Source of the DNA: Deltaproteobacteria bacterium
GTDB lineage: Bacteria > Myxococcota_A > Polyangia > Polyangiales > JADJMO01
Assembly (NCBI GenBank): GCA_016182965.1
Contig: JACPFM010000011.1
Coordinates: 16,666 to 80,665, forward strand
Reading direction: 5' to 3'
Length of the DNA: 64,000 nt
Both the position numbers and the translations under genes were made by a program. The notes under the pieces were generated by a model. The model ran no database searches, had not been told where the DNA came from, and worked only from the letters and a program-made list of their open reading frames with translations. The first letter of the stretch is position 1. The number at the start of each line of letters is the position of its first letter. Shown in pieces: positions 56,883 through 64,000 of the stretch.

Positions 56883-59800
56883 TCACACCGACAGCAACAC
56901 GCCCGACGCCGGCGCTCCGGTCGCCTCGGCGATCGCCGCCGCATAGAGCCGCACCTGCGCCTCGTACGCGCAGAGCGCCTCGGCATCGAGCTCGGCGTCG
57001 GTCTTGAAGTCGACGACCGTCCAACCGGCGTCGCCGGGCGCGCGGAAGGCGAGATCGACGATTCCGTCGACGACGGTGCCGTCGGCGCGGCGCAGGGCGA
57101 CGTTCACCTCGCGGCGACAGCCGGCGCGGCCGCTCTCCTTCGCGCGCACCATCAACGGGTGGGCGAGCGCGCGGCCGACGCGCTCGACGGCGGCGGCGAC
57201 CTCGCCGGCGTCGGCGCCGAGCAGGCGGCCGTGCGCCTCGGCGAGCACCGCGAGCGGTGGTGACGGATGATCGAGCGGCACCGCGGCGAGCACCGCGTGG
57301 ACCAGCGCGCCGAAGCGCTTGCCGCGCGGGTGGGCGGCGCGATCGCCCTCGACGCGCTCGGTCGGGACCGCTGCGTCGCCGGCGGCTTCCGCCATCACCT
57401 CGGCGTGCGCGAGCGCGGTCGCGGACATCGCACGGAGCGTCGGCTTCGCGCCCTCTTCGGCGAGCCGCGCGCGCCGCGCCTGCCACTCGTCGTGATCGCG
57501 CGCAGCCGCGCCGGAGCCGCCGCCGTCTTCGTCGGCGACGAGGATCGCCTGCTGCCTCAGGCCGACGTCGACCTCGCGCCCGAGGTCGAGCGCGCGCGGA
57601 CACCACCAGACCACGCGGTGCGCGCCGCGCTCGGGGACGTGCTCGCCGGGGGCGACCGCGTCGTCGGGGCCGCCCTTCGCGTTGGCCGGCCGCTCGAAGA
57701 CCGAGTCGCCGGAGAAGCGCGGGCAGCCCTCGGCGGGCCTCGCGTCGTTTCGATCGCGCGGATAGATGGCCGGGTGCAGCACGTCGAGCCAGCCCTCTCG
57801 GCGCTCGTCGCCGACGACCGGGACGACCAGCAGATCGCGCGCGCGGGTGGCCGCCACGTAGGCGAGGCGCACCCCCTCCTCGCGCTCGCGGCGACACACC
57901 TCGTCGCGCTCCTCGAGCAGCTCGATCGGCGCGCAGCCGGCGAGTCGCTCGACCCACAGCCCGCGGGCGTGATCGGCGTGATGCGTGGGCTCGTTGCGTG
58001 ACAGCGGTGCGTTCGGGTCGACGAGGATGACGACCGGGAACTCGAGGCCCTTGGCCTTGTGGACGGTCATCACGCGCACGCCGTCGGTGCCCTCCTCGAC
58101 GACCGGGGCGTCGCTCGCCGCGCCGCGCTGGGCGGCCTCTTCGAGCATGTCGACGAACGCACGGAACGAGGTCGCGCCGGAGGACTCGAAGCGACGCGCC
58201 ATGTCGACCAGGCGCAGCACATTGGCGAGCGACTGCTCGCCGGTCGGCCAGATGGCGACGCCGGCGTGGGCGCGCGTGGCCTCGAGGAACCGGCCGATGG
58301 TGTCGGCGATGGGGCGCTGGTTCCGCCGGCGGTGCAGCTCGGCGAGGATGGCGAGCGCGTCGAGCACCGGCTGCGCGAGCTCGGTCAACTCCGGCGCACC
58401 GGCCCCTGCGGCGGGGCGCAGCGGGTGGAACGGCGCGCTGCCGGCGCGCGCGGCGGAGAACGCGAGGAGCGCCTCGTCGGACAGCGCGAAGAACGGCCCG
58501 CGCAGCGCGGCGAACACCGAGAGCTCGTCGTCGGGCCACTCGATGGCGTTGAGCACCGCGCGGAGCGCGGCGATCTCTTCGCGCGCGTGGAAGGAGCGGC
58601 CGCCGACGAGCACGTGCGCGATGCCGCGCGCCTCGAGCGCCCGCACGTACGGGCGGGTGGTGTCGTTGCCGTAGGCCTGGAGGCGCTTGAAGAGCAGGCA
58701 CACGTGCCGCGGGGCGACGGGCACGAGCTCGCCCGGGCGCTCGCGCTCGCTCACGCGCCAGCCCGACGCGCGCACCAGCCACTCGACGAACGCGCCGACC
58801 GCGTCGGGGAGCGAGGCGTCGATCGCCTTCTGGTTGATCTTGCCCCACTCGCCGTACGGGCGCGGCACCGGCAGCGCCACGACCGACGGCCTTCCCGGCA
58901 CCTCGTCGCGCACCGGTGAGAGCGGCACGTACCCGGCCTGGGTGCCCGCGTCGTTGGCGATCATCTGCAGCGAGAACGCCGCGTTGACCGCCTCTTGGAT
59001 GGCGGGCGCGCCGCGGAAGCTGCTCACGAGGTGCAGCACCTCGGCGCCATCGGCGACCAGCCGGCGCTTCACCTGCTCGTACAGCGCGACGTCGGCGCGC
59101 CGGAACCGATAGATGGACTGCTTCGGATCGCCGACCAGGAACAGCTTGCCGCGCCGCGGGACCACCCTCTCCCACCGCGACTCGCCCGGATCGTCGGCGG
59201 AGAGCAGGAGCAGGATCTCGGCCTGGAGCGGATCGGTGTCTTGGAACTCGTCGACGAAGACGTGCGTGAACCGCCGCTGCAGCGCTGCGCGCACGTCTCT
59301 TCGGTCGCGCACCAGGGCGCGGGCGCGCAGCAGCAGATCGAGGAAATCGAGCTTGCCGGCGCGGGCCTCGAGCGACTCGAAGGTCTGCACCAGGGGCATG
59401 AGCTCGGCGTGCAGCGCGGCCGCGAGATCGGCCTCGGCGAGCGCGACGAAGTCGTCGAGATCGGCCTTCAGTCGATCCTTGCGCTCGAGGACCTGCGCCC
59501 GGGTGAGCCTGCCGCGCGCGTACCAGTGGCCGCCGTAGCGGAAGGTCCACTCGTAGTCGCGGGCGAGCTCGACGAGCTCGGACTCGAGCCCGTCGTGGTC
59601 GCGCGGGCGGATGGCCTCGCGGCGCGCGAGCTCGGCGACGAAGGTGCGGATCTTGACGAAGATGCGGCGGACGAAGTCGTCGTCACGGTCGGCCAGCTCG
59701 GCGAGCTCGGCCTCGCGCTTCAGGGCCTCGACCAGCGCGTCGATCGCGGCGATGCGATCGAACGGGTCGCGCCGCCAGGGCGCGGTGAAGTCGCGGTGCT

Positions 59801-60359
59801 CGAGGAGCCGGAAGGCGGCGTCGCGGAGCACCTCGCGCGAGGACATCGCGTCGCGCCCGCGCCGACGGCGGCGGAGGATGCGGCGCACCCCTTCGGGCGG
59901 GCTCTCGAGCGCGCGCTGGAACCACACGTCGAACGCGTGATCGAAGAGGCGGCGCGCGTCGTCGTCGGGGGAGACCTGGAACAGCGGATCGACGCCGGCC
60001 TCGACGGGGCGCTCGCGCAGCAGATCGACGCACAGCGAGTGGATGGTCCCGATGCGCGCCTCTTCGAGCTGGGCGAGCGCGCGTTCGAGGCGCACGCGCT
60101 CGTCGGGGGACAGCTCGGAGACGCGCTCGCGCTCGAGGGCGGCGCGCACGCGGAGCTTCATCTCGCCGGCGGCGGCCTCGGTGAAGGTGACCGCGACGAT
60201 GCCCTGGAGCTCCGCGCGCCCGGAGCGGACGAGGGACACGATGCGCGAGACGAGCGCGGTGGTCTTGCCGGTGCCCGCGGCGGCCTCGACCACGAAGGTG
60301 GCGTCGAGATCGTCGCGGATGCGACGGCGGGCCTCGGCGTCGACGAGCGGCCTGGTCAT
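56883..60359 (-). CDS. UvrD-like helicase-nuclease (AddA/RecB type)
   Basis: A 1158-aa double-strand-break resection enzyme of the AddAB/RecBCD kind. The helicase motifs are complete: EAAAGTGKTTALVSRI (I), VAVTFTEAAAGEMK (Ia), FVDEFQDTDPLQ (II), FLVGDPKQSIYRFRRAD (III), and VMTVHKAKGLEFPVVIL (V). Near the C-terminus, ALVHAVLAAVPLDH and WTVVDFKTDAELD carry the PD-(D/E)XK nuclease Asp and Lys. It unwinds and cuts DNA ends for recombination. The ATG overlaps the stop of the partner gene (ATGA), so both subunits are made together. It can be called addA-like; a gene symbol is not assigned since the family has several names. Confidence 0.93.
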   Translation of the reverse strand: MTRPLVDAEARRRIRDDLDATFVVEAAAGTGKTTALVSRIVSLVRSGRAELQGIVAVTFTEAAAGEMKLRVRAALERERVSELSPDERVRLERALAQLEEARIGTIHSLCVDLLRERPVEAGVDPLFQVSPDDDARRLFDHAFDVWFQRALESPPEGVRRILRRRRRGRDAMSSREVLRDAAFRLLEHRDFTAPWRRDPFDRIAAIDALVEALKREAELAELADRDDDFVRRIFVKIRTFVAELARREAIRPRDHDGLESELVELARDYEWTFRYGGHWYARGRLTRAQVLERKDRLKADLDDFVALAEADLAAALHAELMPLVQTFESLEARAGKLDFLDLLLRARALVRDRRDVRAALQRRFTHVFVDEFQDTDPLQAEILLLLSADDPGESRWERVVPRRGKLFLVGDPKQSIYRFRRADVALYEQVKRRLVADGAEVLHLVSSFRGAPAIQEAVNAAFSLQMIANDAGTQAGYVPLSPVRDEVPGRPSVVALPVPRPYGEWGKINQKAIDASLPDAVGAFVEWLVRASGWRVSERERPGELVPVAPRHVCLLFKRLQAYGNDTTRPYVRALEARGIAHVLVGGRSFHAREEIAALRAVLNAIEWPDDELSVFAALRGPFFALSDEALLAFSAARAGSAPFHPLRPAAGAGAPELTELAQPVLDALAILAELHRRRNQRPIADTIGRFLEATRAHAGVAIWPTGEQSLANVLRLVDMARRFESSGATSFRAFVDMLEEAAQRGAASDAPVVEEGTDGVRVMTVHKAKGLEFPVVILVDPNAPLSRNEPTHHADHARGLWVERLAGCAPIELLEERDEVCRREREEGVRLAYVAATRARDLLVVPVVGDERREGWLDVLHPAIYPRDRNDARPAEGCPRFSGDSVFERPANAKGGPDDAVAPGEHVPERGAHRVVWWCPRALDLGREVDVGLRQQAILVADEDGGGSGAAARDHDEWQARRARLAEEGAKPTLRAMSATALAHAEVMAEAAGDAAVPTERVEGDRAAHPRGKRFGALVHAVLAAVPLDHPSPPLAVLAEAHGRLLGADAGEVAAAVERVGRALAHPLMVRAKESGRAGCRREVNVALRRADGTVVDGIVDLAFRAPGDAGWTVVDFKTDAELDAEALCAYEAQVRLYAAAIAEATGAPASGVLLSV

Positions 60360-63300
60360 GGCATCTCCCGCAGGCGCTCGAGCGGGACCAGCCGCTCGGG
60401 CGCCTTCTTGCGCGCGCGCTGCTCCTCGTTCGGGCCGCACACCGCGCGGTAGTCGCACCACTCGCACGCGCCCTTGCCGGGCGCGGCGGGCAGGAACCCG
60501 GACTCGATGGAGGCCGAGACGATCCCGAGGACGTCACCCGCGGCGCCGCGCGCGTAGTCGTCGAGCGGGATGACCACCTCCTTGTACTGGCCGGCGCTGG
60601 TGCAGAAGTAGAGGCGCCCGCCGGCCACGCGCGCGTCGGGGAACAGGCGCTCGAGCGCCAGCGCGTAGAGCACCGGCTGCAGGGTCGCGCCGCCGCCGAC
60701 GACCGCGTCGGGGCTCGTGCGGGCCTTGCCGGTCTTGTAGTCGGTGGCGCGCAGCGAGCCGTCGGCCGCGCGCTCGACGAGGTCGATCGAGCCGCGCAGG
60801 TGCAGCCCGGTGGCCAGCGTCACCGGCGCGACGGTGCTCGCCGGATCTTGTGCGCGACGATCGCCGAGGCCGAAGGAGAGCTCGAACCTCCACGGCACCC
60901 ACGGCGAGGGCTCGACCGCGCGGCGGAGCCAGTCGCGGACGTCGGCGCGGATGGAGGCGACGCCGTCGTCCCATACGCGGTCGATGGCCGGGGCGAGCTC
61001 GTCGCGGAAGCGCGCGGCGACGCGCGCGACCACCTCGTCGAGGCGATCGCGCAGGGACTCGAAGTCGGCCGGCTGCAAGGGCAGCCGGCCCTCGTCGCGC
61101 AAGGACACGAGCAGCTCGTAGAGGACCTCGTGGACGAGCGAGCCGCGCTGCAGCGGATCGAGCTCCTCGATCGCCTCGGGCTCCTCGCGGGGGGCGAGGC
61201 GATGGATGGCCTGCAGGAGGAAGCGATACGGGCACGCGGCGAAGTTCTGCAGCGCGGTGGGCGAGTAGGAGCGGGCGGTCGGCAGGTGGGCGCGCAGCGC
61301 GGCGAGCGCCTCGGGCGCCGGGTCGACGAGGCCGTCGGCGGGCGTCCAGCGGCGGATCCAGCGGCGAGCGCGGCACCGCAGCGCGCGCGCGAGGTGCACG
61401 TTCGCGTCGAGGAGGTAGCGCGCGGTGCCCTTGGTCTCGCCGGACGGACGGTGGAGGAGCGACGCGAGCAGCGACAGATCGTGCTCGGCCTCGTCGATCG
61501 CGTCACGCGGCGACGAGGGCGCGGGCCAGCCGAGGCGCGTCGCGGCGGCGCCCTCGGTGGCGGCGGCGTCTTCGGCGCGGCGGGTGAGCTCCTCGAACCC
61601 GAACAGCTGGCCCTCGGAGGCGCGCAGCACCTCGAGGCCGTAGAACGACGGCACGCGCGGCCTCGCCTGGTCGAGATCGATGCGCGGGTACGACAGGATG
61701 ACGCGCTCGCGCGCGCAGCCCACCGCGAGGTGCAGGGCGAGGCGCTCGTCGGCGATGCGATCGGCGTTGGTGCGCATGCGCGCGGTGCGACCGAACGCGG
61801 CGCGCGCGTCGTCGCGCAGGATGGGGTCTTCGACGACCTTCTGCGGGAAGATCTTCTCGGCGAGGCCGGGGACGAACACCGCGTCGAACGCGAGGCCGCG
61901 CGCGAGCTCGATCGGGGCGACGAGCACCCTGCCCCCGGCCGAGGTCTGCGGCGGGACGAGCAGATCGCGCAGGCGCGCGGCGAGCACCATGCGCACCTCG
62001 GAGAGATCGACCGGGCCCACCGGGCCCATCGGCGCGAGCTCGGACAGCACCGAGAGCACCCGCTCGGGACGGCGGAGCGCCCGGGTGGCGAGGGCCGACA
62101 GCGCCTCGAGCCAGACCTGCCATGTCGCGAGCTCGGGGAGCGCGTCGAGCGCCTCGAGCAGCGGCAGGGCGAACGCGCGCAGATCGGACAGCTCGTCGAG
62201 CGAGCGGCGGATGCCGACGGCGCGCGGCGCGTCGGGGTCGCGGTCGTCGAGCGCGGCGAGATCGAGCTCGAGCTCGCGGCGCAGGCCCGCGAGCCGGCGC
62301 ACCCAGCGCTCGCGGCCGCCGATGACGGCCGCCTCGACGAGCAGGCGCTCCCACCGGCGCGGCGAGCGGAGCGTTTCGTCGTCGACCGCGGCCGCCGGCG
62401 CGCCGTCGGGGCGCGCGAGGGCCGGCGGGAGGAGCTCGTCGTCGCTCTTCACCCAGCGGTCGGCGGCGGGCGGCGCCGCCGGCGGCGCGCCCTCGACGGT
62501 GCGCTCGGGGACCTGACCGAGCGAGAGGTACTCGGCGAAGCGGCGCGCCGACAGCCCCTCGGCCGCGCAGCCGAGCAGCGCGAGGAACGCGCGACCGGTC
62601 GCGTCGGGCCGCGACACGCCTTGCGCGAAGTGCGCCGGGACGCGCGCGCGACGGAACGCCTCGACGAGGTGCGGCCGGTAGGCAGAGGGCGCGCGCAGGA
62701 GCACGGCGATGCGATCGAACGGCACGCCGCGCTCGACCTCGCGGAGGATGCGGCGCGCGATCTCGACGCACTCGCGGCTCTCGCCCGGCGCCGAGACGAC
62801 GACGACCCGATCGTCTCCTGGTGACGCGGCGGCGGCGGCCGGATCGAACAGGCGCGACTGCAGCCGCCCGAGCGCGCCGGGAGACGCCGGCGTGCGGGCG
62901 TCGCGGGTGGCGCTCGCGAGCGCGTGCTGCAGGAAGGCGGTGCTGCGCGCGTCGGCCGCGGCGTGCACCGCGAGCAGATCGGGCGCGCGCGCGGTCAGCG
63001 CGCCGAGGAGCGACGCCTCGAGCGCGTGATCGACCGGCACGTCGAGCAGGAGCAGCGGGACGCCGCCGAGGCCGCTCGCGTCTTCGGCGACGAGAGAGGC
63101 GGCGACGCGAAGCACGCTCGCGCGATCGGCGAGGTGGGCCTCGGCGAGCGCGCGCGCGTAGGCGGCGAGCAGGGGCGCGAGCTCGCCGTCGACCTCGGCG
63201 AGCTCATCGACGCCGAGGCCGGCGAGCCGCACCTCGCGGAAGGTGCGCGCGAGGGCGCGCACGAGGCCCGGTCGATCGGCGATGGCCTGGAAGCGGCCGA

Positions 63301-63613
63301 GGAGCCCGCCCTGCGCGTGGTCGTGGACGATGCGCGCGCAGATCGCCTCGAGCACCAGCGCGCCGGCGATGACGTCGCCGCGCGCGGCGAGCACCGGCGC
63401 CGCGAGCGCCGCGGCGACGCGGGGCAAGGTCGACGTGCGCCACCCGAAGGCCGCCCCGGAGCGCGCCGAGACCCGCCGGACGAGCGCGGCCGCGGCCTCG
63501 AGCGAGGGGCCGACGACGAGCAGCTCCTCGTCTCGGGCGCGACCGGGCAGCCACGCCTCGGCCTCGTCGAGCCGCTGCGCGGCGGCGGGGGCGACGACGA
63601 TGCGCGAGGCCAT
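60356..63613 (-). CDS. PD-(D/E)XK nuclease, AddB-like partner
   Basis: A 1085-aa partner of the downstream helicase. The N-terminal region keeps a helicase-like layout but has no GKT Walker A motif (VVAPAAAQRLDEAEAWL), so it is probably a non-motor scaffold. The C-terminal nuclease has CPYRFLLQAI, GSLVHEVLYELL, and RATDYKTGKAR with the catalytic Asp and Lys. Cysteines in CPYRF and CEWCDYRAVC match the four-Cys iron-sulfur cluster of AddB/Cas4-type nucleases. Start at ATG 63613, where the readable domain begins. Together with the overlapping gene downstream it forms the recombination complex; no RecC-like gene is present. Confidence 0.9.
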   Translation of the reverse strand: MASRIVVAPAAAQRLDEAEAWLPGRARDEELLVVGPSLEAAAALVRRVSARSGAAFGWRTSTLPRVAAALAAPVLAARGDVIAGALVLEAICARIVHDHAQGGLLGRFQAIADRPGLVRALARTFREVRLAGLGVDELAEVDGELAPLLAAYARALAEAHLADRASVLRVAASLVAEDASGLGGVPLLLLDVPVDHALEASLLGALTARAPDLLAVHAAADARSTAFLQHALASATRDARTPASPGALGRLQSRLFDPAAAAASPGDDRVVVVSAPGESRECVEIARRILREVERGVPFDRIAVLLRAPSAYRPHLVEAFRRARVPAHFAQGVSRPDATGRAFLALLGCAAEGLSARRFAEYLSLGQVPERTVEGAPPAAPPAADRWVKSDDELLPPALARPDGAPAAAVDDETLRSPRRWERLLVEAAVIGGRERWVRRLAGLRRELELDLAALDDRDPDAPRAVGIRRSLDELSDLRAFALPLLEALDALPELATWQVWLEALSALATRALRRPERVLSVLSELAPMGPVGPVDLSEVRMVLAARLRDLLVPPQTSAGGRVLVAPIELARGLAFDAVFVPGLAEKIFPQKVVEDPILRDDARAAFGRTARMRTNADRIADERLALHLAVGCARERVILSYPRIDLDQARPRVPSFYGLEVLRASEGQLFGFEELTRRAEDAAATEGAAATRLGWPAPSSPRDAIDEAEHDLSLLASLLHRPSGETKGTARYLLDANVHLARALRCRARRWIRRWTPADGLVDPAPEALAALRAHLPTARSYSPTALQNFAACPYRFLLQAIHRLAPREEPEAIEELDPLQRGSLVHEVLYELLVSLRDEGRLPLQPADFESLRDRLDEVVARVAARFRDELAPAIDRVWDDGVASIRADVRDWLRRAVEPSPWVPWRFELSFGLGDRRAQDPASTVAPVTLATGLHLRGSIDLVERAADGSLRATDYKTGKARTSPDAVVGGGATLQPVLYALALERLFPDARVAGGRLYFCTSAGQYKEVVIPLDDYARGAAGDVLGIVSASIESGFLPAAPGKGACEWCDYRAVCGPNEEQRARKKAPERLVPLERLREMP

Positions 63614-63745
63614 GGCCACGCACGCTAGCGAGCGGCGGCGCGTGCATCGAGGGACATCGACGGCGGCTTGCATCGCACGCGGCGCACTGCGCGCCGCGTG
63701 CCAACCGCCGGACGCGAGAATCGACGGGAAAAGTCGCGCCACGGC

Positions 63746-63771
63746 GCCGGCGGAGCGGCGGATCCGCCGGC
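63746..63771 (-). terminator. GC-rich hairpin
   Basis: GCCGGCGGA pairs with TCCGCCGGC around an 8-nt loop, 89 bp beyond the stop of the sugar dehydrogenase gene on the minus strand. It could end that transcript. No T-run is present. Confidence 0.45.
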
Positions 63772-63859
63772 GGCCGCCGCCGGACAGACTACGTCCAAGC
63801 GCAGGGCACCGACCCCTTGGGCGCGCCGATGAAGAGCCTGCGCCGACAGCCGCGCGCCG

Positions 63860-64000
63860 TCACGGCAGCCGGGAGATCTCGTACACCTTCCCGTGCGACA
63901 GCGAGACGACGAACAGGTTGCCGTTCGGGCCGGTCTGCACGTCGGTGCCGACGCCGAAGCCGCGGCCGAAGACCAGGCTCTCGCTCTCGGTGATGTCGAA
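63860..64000 (-). CDS. PQQ-type glucose/sorbosone dehydrogenase, C-terminal end
   Basis: Only the last 46 codons are in the window: FDITESESLVFGRGFGVGTD, then VQTGPNGNLFVVSLSHGKVYEI and a stop. The blade pattern (DVQTGPNGNLFV, GKVYEI) is that of PQQ-dependent soluble sugar dehydrogenase beta-propellers, where TGPDGNLYV-like strands are repeated. The gene starts beyond the window. Domain content and export cannot be judged from this piece. Confidence 0.7.
   Translation of the reverse strand, partial: FDITESESLVFGRGFGVGTDVQTGPNGNLFVVSLSHGKVYEISRLP

Noticed and set aside
60356..63613. Cas4-like CRISPR adaptation nuclease, suggested by the four-Cys cluster and PD-(D/E)XK motif
   Set aside because: The protein is over 1000 aa and overlaps an AddA-type helicase, so it is the recombination partner.

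Overview
The window is very GC-rich (about 70% by eye), densely coded on both strands, and looks like a myxobacterial (Myxococcota) chromosome. Lineage markers are a DUF2378 protein (30425-31000), a lipoprotein with an AgmX/PglI-type C-terminal domain (6000-6443), several Cys-rich secreted lipoproteins with low-complexity tails, and three eukaryote-like Ser/Thr kinases. I found no tRNA, rRNA, CRISPR array, phage or insertion sequence.

Layout. 1-4 kb: NmrA-like oxidoreductase, then a very large SDR-MaoC-SCP2x3 lipid enzyme interrupted by an in-frame amber codon. 4.4-9 kb: NhaA antiporter, a lipoprotein, and a MASE1 hybrid histidine kinase with 11-bp direct repeats upstream. 9-12 kb: an M16 peptidase pair, one active and one catalytically dead. 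12-15.4 kb: small lipoproteins and a DUF4272 protein, separated by arrays of heptamer repeats. 15.4-24 kb: SKI2-like helicase, secreted protein, BON protein, giant kinase/AAA/TPR regulator and HAD hydrolase. 24-31 kb: EamA transporter and exonuclease III, lipoproteins, a lipoprotein hydrolase, a kinase and the DUF2378 gene. 31-34.3 kb: a sulfur and peroxide-stress neighbourhood with a persulfide dioxygenase-rhodanese fusion, an MBL hydrolase, an OsmC peroxidase, and a peroxiredoxin whose catalytic cysteine codon is UGA. 34.4-38 kb: MBL hydrolase, Tat-exported subunit, GMC oxidoreductase, Uma2. 38-43 kb: a PEP-synthase-like protein with two N-terminal receiver-like domains, and glutamate dehydrogenase. 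43-47 kb: beta-helix lipoprotein, phosphatase, glycine-zipper protein. 47-50 kb: ECF sigma, anti-sigma and Ser/Thr kinase. 50-54.8 kb: membrane and envelope proteins. 55-63.6 kb: amidohydrolase and an AddAB-like helicase-nuclease pair. 63.9 kb to the end: the 3' end of a PQQ-type sugar dehydrogenase gene.

Two things stand out. First, 33475-33909 is very probably a selenoprotein of the BCP peroxiredoxin type. The in-frame UGA replaces the peroxidatic Cys, the resolving Cys follows five residues later, and a SECIS-like hairpin lies directly downstream. Ordinary gene calling would miss it or split it. Second, noncoding spacers carry two families of 7-bp tandem arrays, GTCGTCA/TGACGAC and GGTCGAA/TTCGACC, repeatedly placed as inverted arms around short spacers or strong hairpins. 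One pair fills the gap between two convergent stop codons. Two copies 19.6 kb apart share the same flanks but differ in heptamer number, so they look like a dispersed repeat element of unknown function.

Neighbouring genes are often translationally coupled by 4-base stop/start overlaps (GTGA, ATGA or TTGA), which helped fix several starts.
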